64,000 nt of DNA from Sinorhizobium terangae (GTDB lineage Bacteria; Pseudomonadota; Alphaproteobacteria; Rhizobiales; Rhizobiaceae), in contig NZ_CP121660.1 in NCBI RefSeq assembly GCF_029714365.1, positions 620,001 through 684,000 of the forward strand, read 5' to 3'. Positions 9,618 to 18,486 of the stretch are shown piece by piece (positions within the stretch are counted from its first letter, which is position 1; each line of letters begins with the position of its first letter). The notes below the pieces were generated by a model. It had not been told where the DNA came from, searched no databases, and saw only the letters and a program-made list of their open reading frames with translations. A program made the position numbers and the translations under genes.

Positions 9618-11520
9618 ATGGCCGCGACTCTCGAGCATGTGCCTGCACAGCCAAGCAATCTCCGTCAGTTCCTGGCGCTGACCCTTGGATCGGTGGGGGT
9701 GGTCTATGGTGATATCGGAACAAGCCCGCTCTATGCCTTCCGTGAAGCACTTCGCCCCTTTGCGGCAGGTGGGGTAGAGCGCGAAGAGGTCGTCGGTCTC
9801 ATTTCACTGGTGATCTGGACCCTGACCATGATCGTCACCTGCAAATACGTCCTGTTCCTGCTTCGTGCCGACAATGACGGCGAGGGTGGCACGCTATCCC
9901 TGCTTGCCCTGCTCTTAAAAAAGGCACCGCAGTATACGACGGGCATGTTCGTAGCAGGTATCCTGGGCGCGGCTTTTTTCATCGGCGACGCGATGATCAC
10001 GCCGGCGCTTTCAGTGTTCTCGGCCGTTGAGGGGCTGAAGCTCGTCACGCCAGCCCTCCACGATTACGTTCTGCCGATCTCGGCCGCCATCATGGTGCTG
10101 TTGTTTGCCGTGCAGTCCCGTGGCACTGGGGCAGTCTCGATCTTTTTCGGCCCGATCACTTTCGTCTGGTTTCTCGTAATGGGAGCCGCCGGTGTTGCCC
10201 ATATCGGAGACGATCTCGCAATCCTCGCGGCATTCAATCCTGTTTACGCCATTACCTTTTTGTGGAATGCCGGCCTCGTCGGCTTCATCGTGCTCGGCGC
10301 CGTCTTCCTCACGGTGACAGGAGCCGAGGCGCTTTATGCCGATCTCGGCCACTTCGGTCGGCAACCGATCCAGGCGGCCTGGTTTGCGATCGTATTTTCA
10401 GCACTGACTTTGAACTATCTCGGACAAGGCGCGATGGTGCTGTCGCATCCCGATGCTATTTCCGATCCATTTTTCTTGATGTTCCCGACCTGTGCCCTAT
10501 TGCCGGTGGTGATCCTTGCCACTGCCGCAACAATCATTGCCAGCCAGTCAGTGATCACCGGAGCTTTTTCGCTCGTGCGGCAAGCGATCCACCTCGGGTT
10601 CCTGCCAAGATTCGAGATCTGCTACACCTCGGAAACGAAAACCGGGCAGATTTATCTGCCCCTTGGTCAACACTGCACTCCTCACCGGCGTGCTTGTTCT
10701 CATGTTCGTGTTCGGCAGTTCCGAGTCTCTAGCCCCGGCCTATGGCGTGTCAATCACCGGCGCCATGGTGATCGACACAGTTCTCGCCTTCGCGTTTGTC
10801 CGCTATCTGTGGAACTGGCCTACGATGGCCGCGACTGCGTTCCTGCTTCCTCTGTTCCTTCTCGAACTGGTCTTTCTCGGGGCCAACCTATTCAAGATCC
10901 ACCACGGTGGTTACGTGCCCATTCTTTTCGCCGCCACTTTGATGACGCTAATGTGGACCTGGCGAGTGGGCACCAGGCTCGTGCGCGAAAAAACAAGCCG
11001 CCAGGATGTCCCTCTCGACCGGTTCATAGCGGCGGTCGAACGAAAGTCCGAACACGCTCCGGTCGTAGTGCCGGGAACCGCGATCTTCCTGACCGCATCA
11101 CCGGACACCACCCCAGCGGTTCTCTTGCACAACCTCAAGCACAACCACGTGCTGCATGAGCATAATGTCATCCTCACCATCAAGACCGCCAAAGTGCCTT
11201 ATATCCCGGAAACGGATCGGCACACGCTAACAAAGCTAACCGATCGGTTCAGCAAACTGGAGCTCAGATTCGGCTTCATGGATGATCCGAATGTGTCGAG
11301 GGCACTGGCGCACTGCCGGAAGGAAGGGTTCAAATTCGAGATCATGACGACGTCCTTCTATCTCGGACGGCGCAAGCTGGTCTCAGACCCCCAGTCGGGC
11401 ATGCCGAAGTGGCAGGACAAGCTCTTCATTGCAATGGCGGAAGCGGCGATCGATCCGACCGACTACTTCCATCTGCCTGCGAACCGCGTTGTCGAAATAG
11501 GCGAGCAGGTGATCGTCTAG
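9618..11520 (+). pseudogene. kup: Kup potassium uptake transporter, frameshifted
   Basis: The first part (9618 to about 10665) has '[19 protein letters not shown]' and '[13 protein letters not shown]', hallmarks of the Kup K+/H+ symporter with about 12 membrane segments. At about 10665 one extra base shifts the frame inside '[15 protein letters not shown]'; the rest continues in frame to 'VVEIGEQVIV' and stop at 11518-11520. With the base removed the product would be about 633 residues, the usual family length. ATG 9618 has AAGGGGGA upstream. Either a recent inactivation or a sequencing error. Confidence 0.9.
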
Positions 11521-11609
11521 CGTAGCCACGCATGACGCTGGGGCACCGACCAGGTTTGTGGCGGCCTCGGCGCTGACGACTTCCTGTTCAAGAATCCTCG
11601 CTGACGTCG

Positions 11610-11755
11610 TTCGACTCGATCTCCGACTTGGTACTTGCCGAAGGCGATCGGATGGAGATTTCCGCGACAAGTACCGGCACGAAGGTTGCCGGAGACCCGG
11701 CATTCACCTTCATCGGGCGGCCGCATTCAGGGGCATGGTGGGCGATTTGCGCTAG
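11610..11755 (+). pseudogene. Possible RTX/serralysin-type C-terminal fragment
   Basis: A short stretch reads 'SDLVLAEGDRMEIS' and 'AGDPAFTFIG', then after a shift 'AAFRGMVGDLR' before a stop. This resembles the C-terminal secretion region of haemolysin-type calcium-binding (serralysin-like) proteins, where 'FTFIG..AF.G.AG.LR' is common. No nonapeptide repeats remain. Such proteins leave by PrsDE-type secretion, and broken prsDE-like genes lie at 55.3-57.4 kb. Confidence 0.4.
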
Positions 11756-11829
11756 GTAAGAGGCGACTTTCCGGCTCCTGATGCGACGGTCTTCGAACTA
11801 AAGGGTTTCAGTCTTTGATTGAATCTGTT

Positions 11830-12060
11830 GATCTCCACTGAGCACTGACCCGGCATTGCGGGATATTTCCATCGAGAATTGACCATGTTTGAACCACCCC
11901 TGGTTGTTTTGAGTGGGGCTATGGGGTGATCGACATGGCGTTATTGAACGTAATCCGACGCTGGCATTTTCGAGAACATCTATCGATCCGGCAGATTTGC
12001 CGCGGGACTGGCGTGTCCCGGAATACTATCCACAAATATCTGCGATCCGAGGGCGTGGAG
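11830..12060 (+). pseudogene. IS21-family IstA N-terminal fragment
   Basis: From ATG 11935 the frame reads 'MALLNVIRRWHFREHLSIRQI' then 'GVSRNTIHKYLRSEGVEPK', the N-terminal HTH of IS21-type IstA transposases. The match is lost after about 42 codons. The 100 bases upstream, with 'CACTGAGCACTGACC', look like the element's left region. No IstB is present. The 12061-12317 stretch that follows has no gene I can name. Confidence 0.7.
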
Positions 12061-12317
12061 CCGAAAAGTTCCGGAACGGCCCAGCAAGCTTGGAAGGCCA
12101 GATCATTTGCGAGCATTGCCGCATCATCGAACGTTGCCATGACCGGCCGGGACAGACGGTCTACGAAGAACCGTAGCTTGTTCTCGTTCTATGCTGAAAC
12201 GATCGCACAAGGAGATTGCTGTCTTTGGTTGATAAAGGCCATGTATCGACCGGAACTTTGCGCCCTGTTGGCTCCACCGCTCAAGCAGCCAGAGCAACGG
12301 CCATGGCCATTCAGTGC

Positions 12318-12701
12318 TTAGTTCCCCGCATGAGCAGGGGTGTGCAGCGACGCCCCCGCCTTTTCTGCCGCTGCCCGCAAACGCTTGGCTCTGGTCCACA
12401 AAACCACTCGCTGATCGAGGAGAACCGAAGCCAGCAAATGGGCATCCGTGTAGCCAATGCCCATGCTAAAAATAGCGTGGCGATCTATCATCATCACGAC
12501 TTCGTCGTGCGTTGCGACGAGCGCTTCGCGCTGAGCCGTCAGGAATGCTATCACGCTGGTGCGATCCCTAAGGCTGCCAAGTGCGAGCTCTCCGATCACG
12601 GCCGGATGGCAGAGGAGACGATCTTCCTCAATAATCTTACGCAGTTCGGGATCGGTATGCCGGAAATGATCAATCCAGATTGAAGTGTCGGCAAGGATCA
12701 C
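12318..12701 (-). CDS. vapC: VapC-family PIN-domain toxin
   Basis: A complete 127-residue PIN-domain ribonuclease. Metal-binding acidic positions are visible: Asp5 in 'MILADTSIWID', a Glu in 'VIGELALG', and Asp in 'GYTDAHLLAS'. VapC toxins cut tRNA or rRNA when free of antitoxin. It is downstream of vapB with a four-base overlap (12698-12701), so both are translated from one transcript. It appears intact, unlike the toxins at 6.3 and 54.7 kb. Confidence 0.9.
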   Translation of the reverse strand: MILADTSIWIDHFRHTDPELRKIIEEDRLLCHPAVIGELALGSLRDRTSVIAFLTAQREALVATHDEVVMMIDRHAIFSMGIGYTDAHLLASVLLDQRVVLWTRAKRLRAAAEKAGASLHTPAHAGN

Positions 12702-12898
12702 TTGGCAGCTGGGCTCCGGCGGCGTGGAGCGGCCTCCGCATCCGGCATCGTTCCTCCGAGCGCGATGAGGCGTTTTCCTGACTCCACACGAACAAGCGTC
12801 TCTAATGCCTGGCGGACCAGAGCGGCGGTTTCCTTCGTGCCGGTTAGGGACTTAGCCCTTTCCACGAGAGTGTCGTCGAGGTTGATAGTCGATCGCAT
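12698..12898 (-). CDS. vapB: VapB-family antitoxin
   Basis: A 66-residue antitoxin starting at ATG 12898, 'MRSTINLDDTLVERAKSLTG', then 'ETAALVRQALETLV', typical of the short VapB/DUF2191 ribbon-helix-helix group. The open frame extends far upstream, but that part has no family similarity. It precedes vapC and would neutralise it and repress the operon. Confidence 0.85.
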   Translation of the reverse strand: MRSTINLDDTLVERAKSLTGTKETAALVRQALETLVRVESGKRLIALGGTMPDAEAAPRRRSPAAK

Positions 12899-13168
12899 CG
12901 TTTGGTTCCCACTTTGGTGTTGCAGATAGCACCATTTGGTGAAGAAATCTACGCCTCGATTGACCGTCGTGGTATTACAATCCGGAACGCAGACATACCG
13001 CGGGCGGGTGCCCCCCATTAAAGCGATCGCTGCTTGGCCACCGACATGCAACCAAAACGGCCGCGATCCTGAGACTGGCTAGGGCCGAGGGTTCTATTCC
13101 GCTCAAGGCGAGGGATACAGGTCGATTTTCCCGAACGTCGGAGCGATTCTGAAGTGTAGCCGCATTCT

Positions 13169-13196
13169 TTACTAGTGACGTGCTTTTGTTACTAGT
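13169..13196. repeat. Direct repeat TTACTAGT, 20-base spacing
   Basis: TTACTAGT occurs at 13169-13176 and 13189-13196, exactly two helical turns apart, in an AT-rich segment. Each contains the palindrome ACTAGT. This spacing is typical of tandem regulator sites, but no adjacent intact gene starts here. Confidence 0.55.
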
Positions 13197-13395
13197 AATT
13201 TGTTTCAAATTTCGATCATATTTAAAGGAAGCTTCGGACTAATTCTTGCAATTTAACTTAAGAAGAAGCGTCCTATACTCAGGTAATCAACTATGAGGCG
13301 TCGGCGCCGGCATCCTGATCGAGTGCGTCACTCTCGCGGAGATTTCGGCCGAGAACCTGTCCTTCACCGAGATCTACTATTGAGGCGTATGGCGG

Positions 13396-13423
13396 TGCCC
13401 GGCTCCCGCGAGCGAACCGGGCA
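13396..13423 (+). terminator. Terminator-like hairpin
   Basis: Perfect 7-bp stem TGCCCGG / CCGGGCA with a 14-base loop, just after a short frame that looks like a gene remnant. There is no strong T run. Confidence 0.5.
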
Positions 13424-13540
13424 TGTCAATCGGCGTTGAATGGAATGTGGCACTCAACGTGAGTTACCACTCAAGGGAGTTGATCCTTCCTCCACGAGCC
13501 CGATGCAGGGCTTGTTCCCAGGATGTTCAGGTTCTGGGCT

Positions 13541-13570
13541 AAGAGGATCGCATAATGTATCGTCTGGAAA
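13541..13570 (+). repeat. Dispersed motif, site C
   Basis: AAGAGGATCGCATAATGTATC followed by GTCTGGAAA. The left flank 'TGGGCTAAGA' is shared with site E at 47491, although the two lie in unrelated surroundings. Confidence 0.65.
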
Positions 13571-13731
13571 CGGCGGCGTCGGATTTTCGGTCAGCCGTAG
13601 TTCCATGACGTGAAGGAGTTCAGTCGACCGCGACGGACAATCGAGGTTGCCGATCGCGCGGCGTTGCGCCCAGGTCATCGATCGACCGCACGATACATCG
13701 GCCCTTTCAATGACAGACAAAGAGGGCTATA

Positions 13732-13750
13732 TAGCTAGACAGTCTAGCTA
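13732..13750. promoter_or_regulatory. Operator palindrome of Phd/PIN toxin-antitoxin operon
   Basis: Perfect inverted repeat TAGCTAGAC-A-GTCTAGCTA, centred 26 bases before the antitoxin start. Phd-type antitoxins bind such palindromes to repress their own operon. The second system at 43.8 kb has a palindrome of the same layout but different sequence. Confidence 0.75.
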
Positions 13751-13766
13751 ACTCGGGGTGTGAAGC

Positions 13767-14021
13767 ATGGAATGGCAACTACAGGACGCCAAGAACCAGT
13801 TCTCGAAGGTGGTACAGAAGGCGCGCCATGAGGGGCCGCAGATTGTCACGCTGCGCGGTGAGCGCACCGCCGTCGTGCTGTCCGCTCGTGACTACGACGC
13901 CCTACGCGCTGGCCGGCCGACTTTAGTCGATGATCTGCTTGGAGGTCCCGCTTGGGACGATCAACTCGCTGATGCGGTTAATGTACGTATCAAGACGCCG
14001 AGTCGCGACGTGGCCTTCTGA
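13767..14021 (+). CDS. Phd/YefM-family antitoxin
   Basis: An 84-residue antitoxin: 'MEWQLQDAKNQFSKVVQKA', then 'PQIVTLRGERTAVVLSARDY', the standard Phd/YefM DNA-binding fold, with a C-terminal tail for toxin binding. ATG 13767 follows a short leader after the operator palindrome. The stop overlaps the toxin start by one base (TGATG). Intact and well matched to its partner. Confidence 0.9.
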   Translation: MEWQLQDAKNQFSKVVQKARHEGPQIVTLRGERTAVVLSARDYDALRAGRPTLVDDLLGGPAWDDQLADAVNVRIKTPSRDVAF

Positions 14022-14428
14022 TGTATCTGGTTGACACAAACATTGTCTCAGAGGCGCGACGTGGGACGTCGCAAGCCGTGTCTTGGCTGCGCTCTGTCGA
14101 TCCGCTCAGCATTCACTTGAGTGCGCTCACCCTCGGCGAAATCATGCGCGGCATTGCCCTCAAACAGGAGTCGGATCCGAAGACTGCCGCGCACCTCACC
14201 GAATGGCTGCGCAAACTGCGCCACGACCATGGCGACCGCATTTTGCCCATAACTGACCAAATCGCGGTCGAATGGGGCCGCATCGCGGCAATCCGGCCCC
14301 GTGGCGATATCGACGGGTTGATCGCCGCGACTGCCATCGTTCACGATCTCATCCTTGTCACACGCAACGTCAAGGATTTCGAAGACACCGATGCTTCCGT
14401 GATCAATCCTTGGGAAACGTCGGCGTGA
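14021..14428 (+). CDS. PIN-domain toxin (VapC/FitB type)
   Basis: A complete 135-residue PIN ribonuclease paired with the Phd-type antitoxin. Acidic metal ligands are visible in 'YLVDTNIVSEARRG', 'TLGEIMRGI' and 'DIDGLIAATAIVHDL'; 'LVTRNVKDFE' and 'VINPW' close the domain in the style of FitB-like toxins. Translation is coupled to the antitoxin. Likely functional and possibly stabilising the replicon. Confidence 0.9.
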   Translation: MYLVDTNIVSEARRGTSQAVSWLRSVDPLSIHLSALTLGEIMRGIALKQESDPKTAAHLTEWLRKLRHDHGDRILPITDQIAVEWGRIAAIRPRGDIDGLIAATAIVHDLILVTRNVKDFEDTDASVINPWETSA

Positions 14429-14528
14429 GCCGCTCGGCGCCGCAGCGCTTACCAACATTCGGACCGCGGAAGATCGTGGCCTTTCGCGATGAGGGATTGA
14501 TAAGGGCCATTATCAACGGGAACATGCG

Positions 14529-14699
14529 ATGACTTCTACGTTCGCCGTTCTAAGCTTGCAGCGAATACATGCCACTGCCCACCGCATCGTCACGGCGATC
14601 CTTCGCGCCGATGCCGAAGGTGCGGGCAAGGCCGCCTATTGGCACATCTCGAACGTCAGCGACGCAAGCACGGTTTTCGTGAGCCATAATAAGGGCTGA
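14529..14699 (+). pseudogene. C-terminal fragment of GntR/FCD regulator
   Basis: A 56-codon frame reads 'HRIVTAILRADAEGAGKAAYWHIS', which resembles the last helices of the FCD effector domain of FadR-type GntR regulators ('..AI..gD.egA..a...Hi..'). No DNA-binding half precedes it. It sits directly upstream of the carbohydrate importer operon, so it may be what is left of that operon's former regulator. Confidence 0.5.
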
Positions 14700-14826
14700 C
14701 CGCAGCCGTCCCTTTCTGCGACATTTATCATCGGCTGAGTTTCAGGGAAAAATAGCGGCCGCCGCCGGCACATTTGACGTTTTCTCGCTGCCGATGCTGC
14801 ATCGCAGCGACGAATTGCACTTGATG

Positions 14827-14854
14827 TGTTTAGTAAAATGTATATCACTAAACA
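14827..14854. promoter_or_regulatory. Operator-like inverted repeat before carbohydrate operon
   Basis: TGTTTAGT (14827-14834) and ACTAAACA (14847-14854) form a perfect 8-bp inverted repeat around a 12-base AT-rich spacer. It lies about 95 bases upstream of the binding-protein start, a likely repressor site for the operon. The regulator is not identifiable. Confidence 0.65.
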
Positions 14855-14948
14855 AATTGCTCAACATGAGGGAGTATGGCTTGGGCATGTGAGCAAGGGA
14901 GAATTTTCCGAAGCCGGCGTCGGTCGGTTCTGTATCTGGGAGGAATAC

Positions 14949-16274
14949 ATGCGGAAGGTGACGAAGGCCCTGATGGGCATGTCGTCGGCACTCGTGCTGT
15001 CGACGGCGATACCGGGAATGGCGAAGGCTGATGAATTGACGCTATGCTGGGCAGCCTGGGATCCGGCGAATGCGCTGGTAGAACTCTCCAAGGATTTTAC
15101 CGCAGCGACCGGCACCGCGATGAAGTTTGAGTTCGTGCCGTGGCCGAATTTCGCCGACCGCATTCTCAACGAGCTCAATTCGGGCGGCAAGCTCTGCGAT
15201 CTCCTGATCGGCGACAGCCAGTGGCTCGGCGGCTCCGCCGAAAACGGGTACTACGTGAAGCTCAACGATTTCTTCGACAAGGAAGGGATCAAGATGAGCG
15301 ACTTCGCCGAAGCCGCGGTCAATGCCTACTCCACCTGGCCGAAGGGTACGCCGAACTATTGGGCGTTGCCGGCCATGGGCGACGCCAATGGCTGGTTTTA
15401 TCGCAAGGATTGGTTCGCCAAGCCCGACTTGCAGGCCGAGTTCAAAGGGAAGTACGGTCGTGACCTCGGCCCGCCGCAGACCTGGGACGAACTGAAGCAG
15501 GTCGCCGAATTCTTCACCGGTCGCGAAATCGATGGCCAGAAGGTCTATGGCGCGGCGATCTTCACCGAACGCGCCTCCGAGGGCATTACCATGGGCGCGA
15601 CCTCGGCGCTCTATCCCTATGGCTTCAAATACGAGACGACACCGGGCAAATACGATATGGACGGCGCGGTCAATTCGCCCGACTCCGTTGCCGGCCTCGA
15701 GGCCTATAAGGCGCTTTACAAGTGCTGCCAGCCGCCCGGCTATACCGACAGCTACATGGGCGAGGGGCTCGATGCCTTCAAGTCCGGCCAGGTGGCGATG
15801 GCGATGAACTGGTTCGCCTTCTTCCCGGGCCTCTACAAGGACGAGAAGGTTGGCGGCGACAAGATCGGCTTCTTCGTCAATCCCAAGCAGAAGGTCGCCG
15901 CCTCGACGCTCGGCGGGCAGGGGATATCCGTCGTGGCCAACACCGACAACATGGACGGCGCACTCGCCTACATCAAATGGTTCGCCCAGCCCGATGTCCA
16001 GAAGAAGTGGTGGGCGCTCGGCGGCTACGCCGTGCACAACGCGGTCCTGAACGATCCGTCTTTCAAGACTAGCCAGCCCTTTGCGGCCGATTTCCTCGTC
16101 GCAATGAACCAGGTGCAGGACTTCTGGCAGGAGCCGTCCTACGCGATCCTGCTGCAGGCCATGCAGAAGCGCCTGCACGACTATGTCGTCGCCGACCAGG
16201 GCACGGCGCAAGAGGCACTCGACTCTCTCGTCAACGACTGGAAGGAAATCTTCGAGGACGAAGGCAAGCTCTAG
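14949..16274 (+). CDS. CUT1-type ABC importer, periplasmic carbohydrate-binding protein
   Basis: A 441-residue extracellular solute-binding protein (family 1) with a signal peptide ending near 'GMAKADELTLCWAAW'. It would capture a sugar or polyol in the periplasm and deliver it to the permeases encoded next. Its neighbours are dihydroxyacetone kinases, so glycerol, dihydroxyacetone or a related polyol is a reasonable guess, but the ligand is not readable from sequence. ATG 14949 has GGGAGG at 14939-14943; upstream in-frame codons lack a ribosome site. A strong hairpin follows the stop. Confidence 0.88.
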   Translation: MRKVTKALMGMSSALVLSTAIPGMAKADELTLCWAAWDPANALVELSKDFTAATGTAMKFEFVPWPNFADRILNELNSGGKLCDLLIGDSQWLGGSAENGYYVKLNDFFDKEGIKMSDFAEAAVNAYSTWPKGTPNYWALPAMGDANGWFYRKDWFAKPDLQAEFKGKYGRDLGPPQTWDELKQVAEFFTGREIDGQKVYGAAIFTERASEGITMGATSALYPYGFKYETTPGKYDMDGAVNSPDSVAGLEAYKALYKCCQPPGYTDSYMGEGLDAFKSGQVAMAMNWFAFFPGLYKDEKVGGDKIGFFVNPKQKVAASTLGGQGISVVANTDNMDGALAYIKWFAQPDVQKKWWALGGYAVHNAVLNDPSFKTSQPFAADFLVAMNQVQDFWQEPSYAILLQAMQKRLHDYVVADQGTAQEALDSLVNDWKEIFEDEGKL

Positions 16275-16287
16275 GCTCCCCTCGGCA

Positions 16288-16314
16288 ACGGCCCGGCTGC
16301 GAAAACCGGGCCGT
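16288..16314 (+). terminator. Intra-operon hairpin after binding-protein gene
   Basis: Perfect 9-bp stem ACGGCCCGG / CCGGGCCGT with loop ctgcgaaaa and no T run. Such hairpins after binding-protein genes usually stabilise the upstream message or partly terminate transcription, giving more binding protein than permease. Confidence 0.7.
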
Positions 16315-16346
16315 CGGCCTCGAACCCGATCCTTCCTAGAATTCAG

Positions 16347-17324
16347 GTGACGTCAGTGACCGATGCCCCTTCGACCATTGCGGAGCGATCCGCCGACGTG
16401 CTTGCCCGCGCGACGCCGACGACGATCGCAGTTCGGGTGCGCGGCCTTTCGGACCGCGCCATCGCCTGGCTCTTCATAACGCCGACGATCGCCTTGCTGC
16501 TTGCGATCAATATCTTCCCGCTGATCTGGGCGGTCTATCTGTCCTTCACGAATTTCCGCGCGAACCGCCCCAACGCCGAGGTCGAGGGCGTCGGCTTACG
16601 CAACTACCGGCGAGTGCTGAACGATCCGGACATCTGGATCGCCATGCAGACGACCGCGCATTTCGTCTTCTGGACGATCCTGCTGCAGACCGTCATCGGC
16701 TTCGCGCTCGCCTATCTGATCGACCGCAAGTTCCGCGGCCATGCCTTCTGGACGACGGTCATCCTCATCCCGATGATGCTGTCGCCGGCGGTGGTCGGTA
16801 ATTTCTGGCGGTTCCTGTACCAGCCGCAGATCGGCCTCTTCAATTATATCGTCTCGTTCTTCACGGGCATTCCGCCGTCATCCTTCGAGATGCTCGGTTC
16901 GGTGACCTTGGCCCCCTGGGCGATCATCATCGTCGATACCTGGATGTGGACGCCTTACGTCATGCTGATCTGCCTCGCCGGCCTCAGATCCATTCCGGAC
17001 TACATCTACGAGGCGGCCGAGGTCGATCGCGCCTCCACTTGGCGGCAATTCTGGTCGATCACCGTGCCAATGGCCTTGCCCTTCATCATGCTCGCCGTGC
17101 TCTTCCGCGGCATCGAGAATTTCAAGATGTTCGACATGGTGATGCTGCTGACGGGCGGAGGGCCTGGTTCGACCACCGAGGTTGCGTCGATCACGCTGAA
17201 GCGCGAAGCCTTCGAAAGCTGGCTCACCGGACGGTCTTCTGCCTTCGCGATCATTCTTTTCGTCGCCGTGTTCGGCCTCGCCAACATCTACGTCAAAGCG
17301 CTCAACAAGGTGAAACAGCGATGA
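16347..17324 (+). CDS. CUT1-type ABC permease (MalF-like)
   Basis: A 325-residue inner-membrane permease with about six transmembrane segments. The coupling loop 'EAAEVDRASTWRQFWSITVPMALP' matches the EAA motif that contacts the ATPases. GTG 16347 is the likely start; another GTG lies at 16356. Its stop overlaps the next start (ATGA), so the two permeases are translationally coupled and should form the heterodimeric channel. Confidence 0.88.
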   Translation: MTSVTDAPSTIAERSADVLARATPTTIAVRVRGLSDRAIAWLFITPTIALLLAINIFPLIWAVYLSFTNFRANRPNAEVEGVGLRNYRRVLNDPDIWIAMQTTAHFVFWTILLQTVIGFALAYLIDRKFRGHAFWTTVILIPMMLSPAVVGNFWRFLYQPQIGLFNYIVSFFTGIPPSSFEMLGSVTLAPWAIIIVDTWMWTPYVMLICLAGLRSIPDYIYEAAEVDRASTWRQFWSITVPMALPFIMLAVLFRGIENFKMFDMVMLLTGGGPGSTTEVASITLKREAFESWLTGRSSAFAIILFVAVFGLANIYVKALNKVKQR

Positions 17325-18274
17325 GTTCGGTCAATACCGCCCACTCCGTGGTCGAGCCGACGCCGACCGCCAAGCGCATCGCCGGCACGATCGTCATCCT
17401 CTACGCGCTGGTGACGATGATCCCGCTCGCCTGGATCTTTCTGACGAGCATCAAGTCGCCGCCGGATTCGATCAGCTATCCGCCGAAGGTCGTCTTCACG
17501 CCGACGCTCGAGGGCTTCTGCAACCTCTTCACGACGCGGACAAGGCAGACACCGGACTATATCCAAGCGCTGCCGCCGCCGACGGGAACATGCGACGAGA
17601 TCACGCGCAGCCGCAACATGGTCATCGCCGGCCCCTCGAACTATTGGCCGCGCTTCGGCAATTCGCTCCTTATCGCCTTCGGCTCGACCTTCCTCGCCGT
17701 TTCTCTGGGAACGCTTGCGGCCTATGGCTTCTCGCGCTTCCGCGTGCCGCTCGCCGACGATTTGTTATTCTTCATCCTTTCGACCCGGATGATGCCGCCG
17801 ATCGCGGTCGCGATTCCGATCTACCTCATGTATCGCCAGTTCGGACTTTCCGACACGGCACTTGGCATGATCTTGCTCTATACCGCCGTCAACGTCTCGC
17901 TTGCCGTCTGGTTGCTCAAGGGCTTCATCGATGAAATCCCGCGCGAATATGAGGAGGCGGCGATGATCGACGGCTACACCCGACTGCAGGCCTTCTGGAA
18001 GGTCGTGCTGCCGCAGGCGACGACCGGCATCGCCGCGACCGCGATCTTCTGCCTGATTTTCGCCTGGAACGAATACGCCTTTGCGGTGCTGCTCACCTCG
18101 GGTTCGGCACAGACCGCGCCGCCGTTCATACCGACGATCATCGGTGAGGGCGGGCAGGATTGGCCGGCGGTTGCCGCCGGTACGACCATCTTCCTGGTGC
18201 CGATCCTCGTCTTCACCATCATCCTGCGCAAGCAGTTGCTGCGCGGCATCACCTTCGGAGCGGTCCGCAAATGA
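17321..18274 (+). CDS. CUT1-type ABC permease (MalG-like)
   Basis: A 317-residue second permease starting at ATG 17321, overlapping the previous stop. The EAA loop 'EYEEAAMIDGYTRLQAFWKVVLP' is present. It carries an insertion of some 40 residues with two cysteines in the first periplasmic loop ('FCNLFTTRTRQTP' to 'GTCDEITRSRN'), longer than in most MalG-like proteins. Ends with ATGA overlap to the next small gene. Confidence 0.88.
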   Translation: MSSVNTAHSVVEPTPTAKRIAGTIVILYALVTMIPLAWIFLTSIKSPPDSISYPPKVVFTPTLEGFCNLFTTRTRQTPDYIQALPPPTGTCDEITRSRNMVIAGPSNYWPRFGNSLLIAFGSTFLAVSLGTLAAYGFSRFRVPLADDLLFFILSTRMMPPIAVAIPIYLMYRQFGLSDTALGMILLYTAVNVSLAVWLLKGFIDEIPREYEEAAMIDGYTRLQAFWKVVLPQATTGIAATAIFCLIFAWNEYAFAVLLTSGSAQTAPPFIPTIIGEGGQDWPAVAAGTTIFLVPILVFTIILRKQLLRGITFGAVRK

Positions 18275-18483
18275 CGAACACGCGAGAACCGACCCGTGCA
18301 GCCAAGCAGAGGCGGCCGTTGTTCCTCAGGCGCGGACCGATGGAAAACATCGCCACGGCGCTGATCGCCGCTGGCTTCCTGATGCTGTTCCAGCCGTTCC
18401 TGCTGGCCCTCTACACCTACTCGCTGGCCATGCTCCTGACCGGAACCGTCATGTTCATCATCGTCTCGAAATTTCCGGAGTAA
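18271..18483 (+). CDS. Small two-helix membrane protein in ABC operon
   Basis: A 70-residue protein with a basic N-terminus ('RAAKQRRPLFLRRG') and two hydrophobic segments ('ALIAAGFLMLFQPFLLALYTY' region and 'MLLTGTVMFIIV'). It overlaps the permease stop by four bases and precedes the ATPase start by three, so it belongs to the operon. I do not recognise its family. Small membrane proteins occur in glycerol-type CUT1 operons, but this one is not obviously DUF2160. A role as an importer accessory subunit is inference. Confidence 0.75.
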   Translation: MTNTREPTRAAKQRRPLFLRRGPMENIATALIAAGFLMLFQPFLLALYTYSLAMLLTGTVMFIIVSKFPE

Positions 18484-18486
18484 GCG

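Larger units (their letters stand above)
12899..13766. other. Long intergenic region with AT-rich core
   Basis: No complete gene was recognised. The core at about 13165-13290 is AT-rich and holds a 20-base-spaced direct repeat. At about 13309-13383 a short frame ends 'LAEISAENLSFTEIYY' and is followed by a terminator-like hairpin, which suggests the 3' end of a lost gene that I cannot name. The solo dispersed motif lies at 13541. Confidence 0.55.

Noticed and set aside
15042..16211. 389-codon minus-strand open frame
   Set aside because: Antisense of the carbohydrate-binding protein, no recognisable domain.
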